Of a stretch of DNA of 64,000 nucleotides, positions 20,805 through 33,717 are shown piece by piece; position 1 is the first letter of the stretch, and each line of letters opens with the position of its first letter. A program made the translations under genes and the position numbers. A model generated the notes under the pieces. It made no database searches, had not been told where the DNA came from, and saw only the letters and a list, made by a program, of their open reading frames with translations. Origin of the DNA: Dichotomocladium elegans (taxonomy: Eukaryota; Mucoromycota; Mucoromycetes; Mucorales; Lichtheimiaceae); NCBI GenBank assembly GCA_025716815.1, contig JAIXMN010000002.1:1240001-1304000 (forward strand), given 5' to 3'.

Positions 20805-23800
20805 CTAGCGTACGATATTGTGGGATAAAGAAGGGAATTGAGAGGTATTTGAGGAAGTCAATATGCAGCTGTGTCCACAACCCGTGGGACATAATGATTC
20901 GTTTGTAAACCATTCACGCATGTGCCCAAGGTGCCCTCCGTGGTTACAACCCTGGCACCACACATACAAACCCCGGACGGTCTGATGGCTGTAAAACGAC
21001 TTGTGATGAATCATTTGCCTCTGCTCTGACAAAGCGAGAACACGTACCATATGGAACATCCATTAAGCAGCTGGCGACACTTGTCACATGCCCAGGCGCC
21101 TTGACTCGTCCCCATAACCAACTTAAAGCAGTTATTACATGCAATATTGATCGTCGTTGCGTTCTAATATCAGCTGTCAGCACTACGTTATTTCACATTA
21201 TGAGCCCGACTTACTTCGTTGCGTTCCCTGATCCGACCAATAGGGCAGGCATTGATAACAGCGGCTGCTGTCGTCCATAGCTTGAAGCGATTAAGCAAAT
21301 CTGAAGTTATGGGGATTAAGGGATTTCCTAAACGCATGTTCTCTTTCTCTCTCTTCTCTCTCACCTATATAAGACGTGAACCAATTCTCTATCCTCTCAT
21401 CGTCTACTGTGATATGATTTTGAAGGACTAAATATAGCGTTACGCACATTTGAACGTCACCCTGTTTCATTTGGTCAGTCCAGCACCATGGGATTCTATC
21501 TGTATTATCATTATACCTGTTCTGTGTAATAGTCGAGCAGCTCAGTAACCACATCTTCGTGTTGCCATGTTGGCCACAGATCTGCAATATCAGTAGTCAA
21601 TGATTCGGCATCAGATTCGCTTCTTTCGTTGTCGCTCGTCTTGTTCCCTGAATTCAAATCGGTGGCTGCGCCATCGTCCTGGTGTTCTTTTATTAGGAGT
21701 AGTCAAGGTATGCAAAGCCGCCCACGATTTTACCCTTTGATTGATGGCTCGGAGTATTTCGTCATCGGACGGTGTCTCGCTCGCTTCTCGGCAACTTTCA
21801 TCTTCCTGCTCTGGCTTGAAGAGTAGCGCAACAATTTTCCACGTTTGTGCCGTACGATATTGGCACAACTTCCACGCAATCTAATTGACTGTGAGTAGAT
21901 CTATTAGGTTCGTCATCAACGGCAATTTCTATTACCTCGCTATTCTTTTCGCATGATGCCAGCGCATCTTCGCTGGATATTGCGTAATTCTGAGCGAGTA
22001 CTGAAAAGGTTTCGAAATCGAAGAGAGGCAAATGTGCGATACCACAACTTTGTGGAGGTATATATATGATGGCCTTCTTCTATTACTCATCCACATTCAT
22101 TTATATGTCCGGGAGGTACCAATTTACCTCTTCTTCGGTTGGTATCTTGCCTGGTTTTCTCCATTTCTTTGTTTGGCTTATTGTCGGTCGCGGAGTAATT
22201 CTGCATTCAACGCAATGAGATTATTGTACATAGCCACTAAGGATGCAAAGCATACCTTTCATCAACAAATGTATCTCTGGAGCTTTGATCCATTGCAAAC
22301 GCGAGATCGCCTTGTATATTCCAGCCCATACCATCCCGCCGCAGAAAACTCGTAGGCTCATAAGCGTGTTGTATTTCCTGGCGTATAAAATTTTTGTCTT
22401 TCGCGCAGGAATAGAGGACGTCTGTATCGAGCCAAAGAAATCCTGTGTGTGCGACATTTTCAGCGCTCCGGGGGTGATTTCTCCCAAGCAAATCTACCTG
22501 TGGGTGTCGATTCATGCTCGTTAAAAGCATATTTCGCGACATGTGGTCTTCGTATATCCCAGACACATATACGATTGTCAGTGAGCAACGAGCATGAAGC
22601 TATTTCATCATCATATCCAGGTCGCCATTGGATGCGTGCAACTGATGCCATGGTCCGTATTGTGTACAACGGTCGCCTACTATCTACACTCATATCCCAG
22701 ACCTTACGTGCCGACGATGAATTTTCCACTATCCACATAAGTTGTATTTGATATCATACCTTAATCGTCTTGTCACGTCCACCACTAGCTACCAGACGCC
22801 CATTGGGATGCCAATCCACTGTCCAGCATGGACCGTTATGTGCGCTTACTTTACGGTCGTAGAGAGCTTTGGCATACCGCATATCCCATTTCTAGAAGTA
22901 TCATTCCCCAAGTTTGACTTTCAGTCCATGGGAAAGCATATCCGACGTATGTTCCTCTTCGACATCCTTTTCGCTTTGGTACCTGTATTGTTCCAGTCTC
23001 AAACGCGGCTGCGAATTCCAAATTATTCAATGGATTAAATTGAACGTCGCGCACAGACTCCGATTTGCCCTCGAATCGATACCGAGCCATGCTTTTTGGA
23101 TCCCTCAAGTCCCATCCTTTCATTGTACCATCTTGAGAGGCGCTCAGAAGTACGTGGCCCGAATCTGGCTGGAAACATACACGATTTACCGCACGCGAAT
23201 GCTCCGAGATCACACGCTCTAAAGTCCCAATCGACGGTGATAATGAGCGTCTCCGTATCTGAGCATCTTTCACCTCCACTGTCATTACCTGCCCTCTTTC
23301 CTGTTGTCCTATTAATATCCCAAAGGACAATAGCTCCACTTGTCGCAGCTGTGGCGATCTTGTTTTTCGTCACTGGAAGGCAAATGTTATTCGACTGCAC
23401 GCCAACTTAGCAACAGATTGATCCATACCATTGTTTCCCCACTTTACGTCGTTGCTACTATAGTTTATGTTCAAGTGGCTGCCGGCGCGAAGATTGAGCA
23501 TTTCACGAACATGTGTGCGCGTCACAGAAAGGATCTTGAGGACTAAATACCCAATTGGAAAAGTCCAGTCCATTTGTTTAAAAAAAAAAAAAACTGAATG
23601 GGATCTCAGTATATTGCAAAAGTCAAACCTTCGCGTCCGGCAACCGCAATAGACTCATTATCTGGGGATATCGAGATAGCGGTCAGTGTGCCAGGGAGTC
23701 GGTATCGTATTAGGCCAGAGGTGCCTTTATGCCAGGTGCCGCTCTCTCTATTTTTGTCGGACGGCTCTGTCATCATGGCCGGATTCGCAGCATGATTGCT

Positions 23801-23908
23801 GTCAGAAGAAAGTCGACTCGCCGCATAAAACCCGGCCTGGGACACAATGCGTTGCATGCGCCCACCAGCGCTTGTAGGCCCACTCGAGTTGGGACGATTG
23901 GACTTCAT
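20805..23908 (-). CDS. WDR24: WDR24/Sea2, GATOR2 (SEACAT) WD40 subunit
   Basis: GATOR2 is a vacuole/lysosome-associated activator of TORC1 in amino-acid signalling. The N-terminus ([20 protein letters not shown]) leads into a seven-blade WD40 propeller: [80 protein letters not shown] and [20 protein letters not shown]. The C-terminal zinc-binding part gives [10 protein letters not shown] and [14 protein letters not shown]. It ends with the RING-like [20 protein letters not shown] and CPTGCGHSC, typical of WDR24. There are many short introns between exons. Start ATG 23906-23908, stop 20805-20807. Exon borders in 21200-22450 are only partly resolved. Confidence 0.93.
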
Positions 23909-24263
23909 TGCATAGATAATGGTTGGGGGTTGGGGAGAGCAGAGGGGAAAAAGGAAACACTCCGACCTCTCTTTTCAGGTTGTGTTGACATACTCATCCA
24001 CCCACGCACACGTGGAAGCGAACCAGCGGCTGATGTACACATAGCCCTTGTCGCCAACAGAGAGACAGGCAAGTATTGAGCGTAAGAACACATTGCAGTC
24101 CATGTTTTTCAGATATGTACACTAATATTCCACTGCCTATTTTAAAGATACATTTGATGCCTGAAGATAGCTTTGAATGATAGGACTAAAGGTAGCAGGC
24201 GCTTATTGATAGAGCAATTCCCATGCGAATGTTAATAAATTCTTAAATGGCCTATTTCAATAT

Positions 24264-24761
24264 TCATGGGTTTGATGATTTACAAGAACGACTGTGTCTA
24301 TTACGATCGTGCTTTCGCATGAAGGTCGATCCACAGTTATATACGCAATCGTATTTCTTAAAGCCGCCTTCGTGAACTTCTCTTTTATGACGCTTCAGGT
24401 CCGCCTTTCGCGTGAACGACTTGCGACATTCATTACATGGAACACGTGATTTTATGTTAGGTGGTCGTATGGGTAACACATCCTGGAAGAAGGGCAAATA
24501 TGGCGAGCAGAATATTTGTTGCTTATATTCTTCCGCGCACGCGAAGGGGAAATCGAAATCGGGGAAGATAGTCGATGTTATGGAAGATTTCGTACTTGTA
24601 GACGTTGGTAGGCTGGGACATGAATACGAGGATGCTGAAGATGATTGATCTGAAGATTCAGAACTTGATACTTGGAATTCATCGACACCATGGGCAGTGA
24701 ACACGTCCGATCGATATATGGATTGATGATTCAAGTCATAATAATTGCTGTACAAGTCCAT
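24264..24761 (-). CDS. C2H2 zinc-finger protein, single exon
   Basis: A 165-residue intronless frame. The N-terminal half is Ser/Tyr/Asp-rich (SSSESSDQSSSASSYSCPSL), a likely activation or low-complexity region. The C-terminus has two C2H2 fingers: CNECRKSFTRKADLKRHKRE and CVYNCGSTFMRKHDRNRHSR, each with the C-x(2-4)-C-x12-H-x(3-5)-H spacing. Finger 1 ends RHKREVH with the usual basic linker. It is likely a sequence-specific transcription factor; no target is inferable. The layout resembles the plus-strand C2H2 gene at 30946. Confidence 0.85.
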   Translation of the reverse strand: MDLYSNYYDLNHQSIYRSDVFTAHGVDEFQVSSSESSDQSSSASSYSCPSLPTSTSTKSSITSTIFPDFDFPFACAEEYKQQIFCSPYLPFFQDVLPIRPPNIKSRVPCNECRKSFTRKADLKRHKREVHEGGFKKYDCVYNCGSTFMRKHDRNRHSRSCKSSNP

Positions 24762-26259
24762 GGTTTGGATATTGAGGCGAAGGTACTTGCTGATGGTAGT
24801 TTGCTGAGGCGATTATAAATATCATTTTTAGTCTAACGTAGCACATACACCACAATCACCATTTTCTTGGCAACTCATTCTGCACCTTCTCTCTGGTTCA
24901 TTCAGTACATATGTCTTGGTCCGTGGGGAAGCAGCTATAGCCCAAACCTCACATTGGTTATCTTAGAATGTCGTTTCCATCAGATATTCCTTGTACGTCT
25001 CGTAAAAAGCGGTAGTCACCATCCCCACCTCGTTTTTAACCCCTCATGAACCACCACCATTCGCAGGAGTCCTTCGGCGTGTCGTAATTCTGCGGATGGC
25101 TTCCGCAAGTGGAAACGCTCAGCTGCAGGTGCGGAGGATGCAAAACTGCAGATGATCAGGTAACTCCATCATTCGACTCCTATTTAGTTTGGCTTCTCGA
25201 ATATTGTACATATACAGTATGGGAATGTGGTTACCAAAGCTCATTGACTCTGTCAATATGCGACAATCCCTAATCCTCTCTTGTCGATTACTATCACGGT
25301 CTTGAACAAATGCTGCAGTGTGGAGATGTTGATGCGCAGTAAGTCGCTCCCTCTACTCGTATCAAAAGATCCAAAGATCTTCTGACCTTGGAGGCGAAGA
25401 CGAACGGTAGCTCCGCACCACATCTCTTTTCGCATTCCCCAAGACCATATTTATGGGAAACCACGGCCCGTCCTCCCGAAAGCGGCACTTGGGGAGATCC
25501 ACACCAGAGGTTCATAATGCGACGTGAGGCTGGTATCGCAAAAATAACAGCTTCTATCACTGGTCCTTGTGTGGCGATGGCGGTCCCAATGGACAGAGAA
25601 ATGAATCATCTGATTATCCGCATAGTTATTTTTGAATAAAGAACGTCAAATCCATTACTGCTATCACGCCAGTATTTCAATGGATCCATTCAATCCTGCG
25701 TAACCTGATCCAGAAATAACCAGATCTCGTAACATCATCAAATACTCATCTACTGTACTCTTTCAAATATCTATGATGGATAGGGCACAAGGTTTCGAAG
25801 GGCCAAGAAGTTGTACACAACTCTTCTTTATTGACCCTCAAAATTTCCCAATTCGGAAATTCACCCATGATTGCCGCCGCAAGCCTTTTTACGTTTCTAA
25901 GTTTAGATGGTGCATTTTTTTAAACTTCTTGCAGATATTTCTCCTATCATGAAAAGCGCTCCAGGTACCACTTCTCTTCCCACGAGCGGCGATTAAAGAA
26001 GGTTATTCTCTCACGTAGAGTGATCTCCCGACGAAGACAGCCGTTTATATGCACGATGGCTTGTCGTAACAGATCAGTTTCCGGTTCTTGCTTTACTGCA
26101 AATAATATCCTTTAGAGACATTCGGCTGTTTCTGATAGCTTTGATTTTAATCCTCTCAACTATAAACCAATCAAAGAACTGGTACGATCGCTACAGAATC
26201 GACGCAACGTTGCGGAGGAGAAAAAACCTACTCCAATAAGGAACCTGGAATAAAGGTGG
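24762..26259. other. Gene-poor interval
   Basis: Minus frames at 25253-25560 (for example GQKIFGSFDTSRGSDLLRIN) look partly protein-like but match no family I know and overlap in different phases. No repeat or RNA is recognised. The transposon remnant begins near 26260. Confidence 0.35.
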
Positions 26260-27718
26260 GTCGCATTGAATTATATAAATTTGTCGTATCAATAGGCAAA
26301 AAGATTTCGCATCCATGGATTAAAACCTGTTAGTCAACAGAGAACACTACTCCTCCATACGCTTTAACTTACACTCAAGGGCCCCGAAGGACCCAGGAGT
26401 TATCCTGGGTAGTCCGGCGATAACCGGGACGGAGAGACAGGACGAGAGAGCCAGCACACCAGAAGAGACAGGCGGCGGCTGCCAGGGCGCCAAACGAGGG
26501 AATGGCGGTAGCGGCGGAGGGAAGGAGCGAAATGGGGCCTGTGGTGGCAGCGAAAAAGAGCGGAAGGAGCGGAAGGGTGTTCAGGAACTCCTCTTCCATG
26601 GCTCATCAAGCACGGGTACGATTGGCTAATCTATAAAGGACAGTGGATGTTAGTTGCAATAAAATAATTTGGTATTATAGCGATCATACCGGATAAGACC
26701 ATGGAAGAGAGGGTCGGGATGAAGTCGATGGAGAAAGGAGATTTCTCGGCTGTCCATTATTTATAGGAAATCAAGGAGGAGCAGAAGAAATTTCTTTGTG
26801 ATAAACGATGCTGCAGTAAATACAGCGGCAGTAAGTAAGCACATATGGGAATGAGAAACGAAACCTTCGAAATCGCTCAGCTTTAAGCTGTTGGGTGCCT
26901 CGCAGATCTATGTTATCAGCGTCTCGCTTTCCAAGAACCTATTGCATTTAACTTTGCCCTTGACCACTGACGAAAACTGCTCAATAGAATTGAGTTCAGG
27001 CGAGTATGGTGGAAGATAAGCATATCGATGTCCCAGAGACTCGATGTATTCAGAAATATCCTAAGCCGTATGGATAGGTGCATTATCCATTACCAACTAA
27101 TGGCCCTTCATATGTTCATACTTATCCATCTCGTCCATTGTTGCCATAAGGAAGCTGAGATGATGTTCAGTTGCAGTTCCTCTGCTCGCAACTTCAGATT
27201 GACCTGCCTTCTTCTTTTCTTGATTGGTGGCTGCGGGAGTCTCAAGCTACATTGAATGATACCTAATGCTGAGATTGCTCCCACGATTGTGGCTGTCTTT
27301 AGTACTGTAACCACTGCAGGGGTCCATTTCTTGGACCACACCATGCTGCATTTCATGTTAATATGGAATCCAGACTCATCAAAGAAGAAACGCAGTTTTT
27401 GAAGTCGATGTCGGCCCTATCCCATCTGCATACTCAGTCAAGGCGCTCTTGGATCTTCGCAGCATTATTCCTGTCTATAGGCTGAAACCGAACCATTTTT
27501 AATGACAAGCTGCATACGTTTTCATAAATCGATGGAGCGTCGTTTTAGATGCTTTAAGACCCTCAAATCGTTGGAGCAGCTACTCTAGAACAATGGATGG
27601 GTCTTCATCAACGCATTCTAAAAGAATGCGCTTATGCTCTTCATTGAGAATATTTGTATTTTTGCGATCCTGCGACTTCAGAACTGGCAGAGTGCGACTT
27701 TGATTTTGAAAAAGAGTG
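26260..27718 (-). mobile_element. Tc1/mariner-like deletion derivative (copy b) with RNA-like 3' module
   Basis: On the minus strand the 5' end at 27718 follows TA and reads CACTCTTTTTCAAAATC then CTGCCAGTTCTGAAGTCGCA. After about 75 bp it jumps to ATTCTCAATGAAGAGCATAAG, inside the transposase, so the HTH half is deleted. The DDE half follows: FFDESGFHINMKCSMVWSKK, then PPYSPELNSIEQF-like and GKVKCNRFLESETLI, with stops. Then comes the 3' module: CTTCCATGGCTCATCAAG, purine/pyrimidine-biased GC-rich DNA, a TTATCG-loop hairpin (26412-26431), a CCAGG/CCTGG hairpin and a UUCG hairpin near 26380-26395, and GTTAGTCAACAG. The last terminal bases are missing. Copy c has the same internal deletion. 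Confidence 0.85.
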
Positions 27719-28172
27719 TATAATTACCTTTGGGTTTCTCTGCGTGGGTAAGATATGTACTGGAATAGATGTAATGAATATCTATTGGGTTCTCAGACTC
27801 CTTTAAAACTGAATGCACATTCAATACTGATTTCGGTAGTCTTTGTTTTTCTTTCCTTGATGAGATGATTATATAATGTAAAAGTAATCATATTTTACCT
27901 GATGCTGCATTCTTAAAGTCCAAAGCCATCTTTGTTAAGGATCATGTGGCCTGTCTTTATTTGATTTTGTAGCTGAGGAGAAACTGACGTGGTTTGTACA
28001 ACGACAGCATCGAGACAATCCTTTTTGGGTCTCTCCATGTAGGCATCCTCCATGTTGGCATCTTGTTAGTGTTAAATATCGCTAACTATGGTGGTGATGG
28101 ACTTGGAGGACAATGTAGCTACAGTGCCGTAGGAAGCAGTGCGGCGCGAAATCTATGGTATGACAGTAGTGA
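27719..28172. other. Intergenic, no gene seen
   Basis: Sequence between the transposon derivative and the antiporter 3' end. Short open frames only. The antiporter C-terminal tail could extend here through an unrecognised exon. Confidence 0.3.
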
Positions 28173-30059
28173 TTAGCCGAAGGGTCTCAGGCGGGCTAGC
28201 AAACAGACGTAGCAATATTTTCCATATATACGCACTACTGGTCTCCGTTCGAGGTCATGCATCGAGTGATCGACACGGGGTAACATATTCTGGATCATTT
28301 GATATACCGGGACAGAGAAGCCATGCACGATGACAGACGAAAGTACAATGAAGTAAACGACGGGCTCTATGACCTGGCAAACATAGCTATCTTCTCCGTC
28401 TGTCATAGAGTTTGCAATAGCTACAGTGCAATAAAAAACAGGTCCAACGCCCATTGGACCAAACCACGCAGTAAACATCGCCTCGCGCCAGTTACGTAGG
28501 GCCGGAATAAATTTATATAGGACCATGACAATCGGCAGTCGGCGGAAGAGATGAACTGCAATGGCTAAGACCACCAGTCGTGTTATACCGAGCTGAACCA
28601 TCGCTGGCCAAGGCTACATATAGCAATAATATGAGTGATCGTTAGAGGATTAACGAAGGTAGAATTACCATTATGGTTCCAATATAAACGAAAATGCTAA
28701 TGTTGAGCAATGTATCGATTGTCTTCATTCAAACAGAATGGTTGTTATTTAAATTAGAGCCACGTATGCCAGACCTTCTCCTTTGTTTATACCTCAATGG
28801 TCCGCGAGCTTTCGGAACCAAGTTGGTACCAGCCATCCCATGTAAAGGAGCAGCCGGCTATGAAGCATGCAAGCAAGTCATCACTTCGGATCAATCCGAC
28901 ACCACCGATAAGGAAAAGCTACATAAGTATGAAGGGAATTCAGTGTTTCATATTCATGAGGTATAGTTAAAAAAAAAAGGGAAAGCCATAAGATCCCTTA
29001 CAGCGAGTGCAATAGCGTAAATAGAGTAGCATTCCTCATCAACCCATTTTCTGGAAACATGTTGATTAAGTTGATATGTATTAATAGCGCCAGATGCCAG
29101 ATTATTTTACCTCTCATGTGCAAATCGAAGTGCTTTACGCGCACCGAATCCAACCATAAATCCGATCACCACTGAAAAGAATATCTCATACAACATGACT
29201 TCAACACTCCATTGAATTAGAGCATCCTTGGTATCCATTTGCTTTAAGAGCAACGCCAGGAATAGGAATGGATAACCAAGGCCATCGTTAGCACCACTTT
29301 TTTTTTATCGATAGACGTTAGTACATTCATTTTGCGAACATCTTGTATAAAGAATATATGTAGATACCTCTCCGCCGCGATGAGATCACGGACGCGTTTG
29401 GGGACATATCTCTCTGCAAAGCAACCACGGACGATAGAGCTAGAGAGTACCTGGTCAACCCACTTGTTAGCAAAGCATACTTGGACGGGTCCCGGATTAA
29501 TTCACCGCAAGGCTTACCGGGTCCGTAGGAGTAAAGCAGGATGCGATCATCAACGACTCTAGCTATCATGTAAATACGGTTCTGTCAGCTTCTTGTCTGT
29601 CTTCCTTCTTCGTCTCCCAACTTACGAAGGAGAGATTTGGCACAACGAACCAAACACATAATGCGCTGGCTACCCACATGTATGACATAACGGGCATCAG
29701 AAGCATACAGAGTGATTGGATCTGCTTTCGTAGGTATTTCTTTGGCAAAGAAATCCCAATGATCATGACCTGGATACCAATGACAATACGTGTGAACTCG
29801 CGCGCTATCTCCTGCCGAATATCTGTATCTTCGCTTTGGACAAGACCAACACCGAGTGGACCGAGGAAAATGCCATATGCAGTGGCAACCACTAACAATA
29901 AATATCAGTTTTATGCAGATCGCCTATATGTCTATGGCAGCACGCACATGCTTCTGACAAGTAGAACTTTTCCTTGACAGTATTCGAGCAAAGTCCGTAA
30001 AGCAGAATGAACCCTCCAAGAATAGCTGCGATGAACGAGACGAGCGAGTCGCTATCCAT
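28173..30059 (-). CDS. Plasma-membrane Na+(K+)/H+ antiporter, Nha1/Sod2 family (CPA)
   Basis: Exports Na+ or K+ in exchange for H+ for salt tolerance and pH control. The start at 30059 gives MDSDSLVSFIAAILGGFILL. Then ATAYGIFLGPLGVGLVQ, EFTRIVIGIQVMIIGISLPK and a T-D-P region leading to ANKWVDQVLSSSIVRGCFAE with RYVPKRVRDLIAAE. A segment matching NDGLGYPFLFLALLLK follows, then DDLLACFIAGCSFTWDGWYQ, NISIFVYIGT-like and RLPIVMVLYKFIPALRNWRE with MFTAWFGPMGVGPVFYCTVA. These blocks are diagnostic of fungal Nha1/Sod2. At least six introns. The protein seems to stop at 28173 after only a short tail, whereas family members often have long cytosolic C-termini. Confidence 0.88.
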
Positions 30060-30945
30060 AGTCAAAGAGACGAAGAGCAAAGAATAGAGACAACAAAAAG
30101 AAATTCAGGGGTGATAAAGAAAAAACAAACAGACAGGGACTTAAAAAGATAAAGAATCGTCAATTCAAGGGGCGAAGAATCCCGTGCCCGTATCCCTTGA
30201 CTATGGTTGCATCGTGTGCGCTAATTTTGCCATTCATCCATACGGCATTCTTAGTTACTTGTCGTGATACGAAGACGAATCCCAAATCCTCTAGAAAAAG
30301 TGAACGCCACAATACTTAAAAAGACTATAAAAGGAAGTGAACGTTGGATCAGATTCACCGCTGAGCAGGATGACGCAAGTCGATTGTCGTTCTCTAATTC
30401 AGTCCTATCATTCAAATTTGTGTGACCCAGCTGTGGCGATGTGGCGAATTTTACCAGTTTTACTTTGTATGCAACGCTTCCACAAACTGTGCCACTTTAT
30501 GGCGTGCATCGAGTTCTTCAAAGAATATTCCTATTTCTATAGAAATTCAGCTTCTTCTGGGATGAGTACTATAGCTACTTCATGGTGAACAGCCTTTACT
30601 ATCTTGTCTTAAGTAATCAAGCGGATAAACAGGTGTTCTCTAAGTACAATTATTGTTTACACAGTTATACACTGAATTGTGCTGCAATGTTTATGTTTAT
30701 GGGCGCTGCAGTCTCAAGATTATTATTGTTGCCAACAATGAGGTGTCTTCCATTATAATGTGGCACAAAAATTGTATAGCCCTTCGAGTGCCACACTGTA
30801 CGCTGCACCATCGCAACATTAATTTAAAATGGATGACAGTGGCGCCATCGATGCAACTCGTCGGCTTATATATATGTACAGTCCGGTGCTATCTGCCATA
30901 TAACTTCCATTCCCTCACTCTCCTCAACCCGCTGAATCCATCCTC
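30060..30945. promoter_or_regulatory. Divergent spacer between antiporter and C2H2 gene
   Basis: No convincing ORF. A CTATAAAAGG box at about 30325 and a TATATATATGTAC box about 80 bp before the C2H2 start are candidate core-promoter elements. The A-rich stretch 30100-30180 fits the antiporter leader. Confidence 0.4.
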
Positions 30946-31566
30946 ATGAATACTCCACCGGCATCTCCAATGGACTCCATCACTCGCGTAGACCCAACTA
31001 CTTCCAATAACAATGGCGAAGCTCAAATTACTCTTAGTCTACAACCACAATTGCATGAGCATGAAACACCGACACACCCGAGTCCCGCGACCAGCGTGCA
31101 TAGCATGAATGCAATGCCTACGCTGGATTACCGGACAGCATATTTTGACACTATGTCGGCCGAGACGACACCTCTTATGTACAGCGATATGGTCTTGCTT
31201 GACTATTGGAACATCGAAAGCCAAGGCATGCAGATTAATCCAGAAACGCGACCAGCTCCTCCCTCACTACCGCAACCAGCACAGCATCGTTTAATCAACA
31301 CATTTCGTGAGGGGGAGGAAACAACTGTGACGGCAACGTACGATACACCCTCCATTTCCTCTACCAAAGCCATCACCCCATCTCAGAAGCGCCATACGTG
31401 CACTCTATGCGATCGGTCGTTTACTCGCTTGACAGACCTTCGGCGCCATAGGCGTACAAGTCTTCGACACAATCCAAAGCAATACACCTGCAAATATTGC
31501 AACCACATATTCACCCGACCACATGATGTGAGAAGGCATGCTGCGAATGCGCACGGCATTCTATAA
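30946..31566 (+). CDS. C2H2 zinc-finger transcription factor, single exon
   Basis: 206 residues without introns. The N-terminal two-thirds is Thr/Ser/Pro/Gln-rich and unstructured. The C-terminus has two fingers: CTLCDRSFTRLTDLRRHRRT (C-x2-C, with a longer H-x-H spacing in RRHRRTSLRH) and CKYCNHIFTRPHDVRRHAAN ending NAHGIL. The order and the short tail after finger 2 resemble the C2H2 protein at 24264-24761, so both may belong to one lineage-expanded set of small regulators. The ATG at 30946 is the first in frame after a TATA-like box. Confidence 0.87.
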   Translation: MNTPPASPMDSITRVDPTTSNNNGEAQITLSLQPQLHEHETPTHPSPATSVHSMNAMPTLDYRTAYFDTMSAETTPLMYSDMVLLDYWNIESQGMQINPETRPAPPSLPQPAQHRLINTFREGEETTVTATYDTPSISSTKAITPSQKRHTCTLCDRSFTRLTDLRRHRRTSLRHNPKQYTCKYCNHIFTRPHDVRRHAANAHGIL

Positions 31567-33717
31567 ATCATATTCACGAATCCTGACCGTTAACACTCTA
31601 TCATTGTACATATGCATCAATCTATCCGTCTATTATGCCTTTCTTCGTTCCTGAGGAACGGAAAAACCTCTGTCTTCGTTGTTTGTTTCCACCTTCTGTT
31701 ATACATCGTATATATGAACCCTCTATCGCATGATGACTTGCACTATGATCTACGTATGCACCATTTTATAAAGTTTTCCTTCTCTACCTGATGCAGACTC
31801 GAATTTCATATATGTATTTGACGCTAATAATTAAAGCCTATTTTTCTCCGAATCTGAAACCTGTTAGATAGCGCTCTCTGAGAAGTCGGATGGCACTGGG
31901 AAAGGAGAAGAAAAACTGTAGATAACATAAGGTGCTAATATGGATACTTTATAAAGACATGATGGCGTTTGTGTAGTAAAGCAATCATATCCCCCATTCA
32001 TTTATTTTTACCAGGCGGTATCCGTCCTTCCGTTTCTATCACCGTAGGTATCCCGTAAAATTCAGCGTATGTGCCAGGAAAGTAAGTCTACAAAGAACAA
32101 AGAAAGTTCCGCCTCTAGACTCCTCCATTTGGGGATCTCTCTTTAACCCAGCTACGTTCATTGCGGTGTAACCACTGCATATATCAAGAAATAAAGTATT
32201 TATGTATGTGTGTGTCTCCAGGGCTACATATCATGAGGGAGATCCAATCATGCAATAGACTACTAAGGAGCGAATATTCAGCAGCTTCTTCATTCCGTTA
32301 TTCATAGACTCAACATTCCATTCTTCATCTTATCGGAAACCTTAACAGTCCGAAAGGACCGAAGGAAATACAGGTATGCCAGTTTCGGAAAGAAGAAGCA
32401 TGCATATTTTTTTTATGAGAATATCTCATGATTTGAATCTAATGAGCAAACTGAGATGGTTTTCTGATTAATCATGGTGTTGTTGGGTGTATGAATATAT
32501 TTGCGCATCGAATTATTTAAAGGGCTGCTATTGCACCATTCACGAATAGGCTAGTGTGGTCTTATAGCGGTGGTACAGAAGCAGACTAGGCAGTGCTACC
32601 CCAGGGTTTTCAAAAAAGAAAGCGGCAGGTGACGACCTCGTAACTGTTTGACATACGATATAATTAATCAATGGCACAGAGACCGTGTATTTAGGGCGTT
32701 AGGGAAGACCGTAGAATAACCTTCATAGTAGAATCATATGCAATCCTTTAAATTTAGTCAGTACCCACGCATGCTTTGATTAGAGAAAGATATCAAATCA
32801 GGGTGCGGGCCGTTGGGCCGTGCGGGCAAAAACGAGTTCTCTATACAATGTTTGTATTGTGATACTGTATGGTGTCGAGTAAGAATCATGGTTTTGGGAT
32901 TTACTGTGCAATAGGCTGTTTTTAATATTAGGGCTGAAGATTAGTAATGCATTTTTACTGTTGAAGGGGGAAAAGTGAGACGCTGAGATCAATTAGATCA
33001 ACTTTTCATAATTAGCTTTGTATGCGCACAGCACTATGCAAAGGATGCGATCGATACAGTTTTAGACCTGGTTTTATCTAGTCATCTATCATAGAGGCTT
33101 GCGTATTCTGTGCATGCAGACGTATTCACATACCGGCCAACAGTGAGATACGTATCTTGATGCAAAACTATTGAGAAGATATGGACCAAGTGGCAAGGAC
33201 GGTTGACAGATCGTCTCCGTGTACAGGCTAGACACATGCCCATGGAGTTTCGTCGATGAATCGTTCAATCCTTATAGACGTTGGATGTGGATCTCTCGGA
33301 CATCAATGCTTTTCTCACGGTTTCCAGTTGGCTGATAATAGGAAATATGGTAAAGGGCCGTAGGAAGATATGAAAGGTTTCACGGGGTAGAGAAAGGCAG
33401 CATACCGTCTGCTGGAGGGCGATGTTCGTACCGGAGTTCCCGCATCCAAGTTCTGAACCCGCTCTGCCCCGCCTCGTTGTCAAAGGCGTAGAACAGGAAG
33501 ATAGCCTATTCGCCCCCTCCCCAATATAGTAATTGTATTCAAAAGAAATAAAGACTGTCTTTGCATAGCACTTTCCGCTTCTTCTTTCTCTTTTCACTTT
33601 CTCTCACTCCTCGACATTTTACGCCGCACACTTGGCCTGTCCGCTCTCCTCACACAAGCCGTTTTGCCGCTATCTTCATCCATTATCAACGCGCACGCTC
33701 TCGAGTTTCTTTTCTGA
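31567..33717. other. 2.1-kb gene-free interval
   Basis: AT-rich DNA without a supported CDS, RNA gene or recognisable repeat. A 110-codon minus frame (33265-33597) faces away from the Zn2Cys6 gene and has no known domain. CT-rich sequence at 33560-33715 is the likely leader of that gene. Confidence 0.4.
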
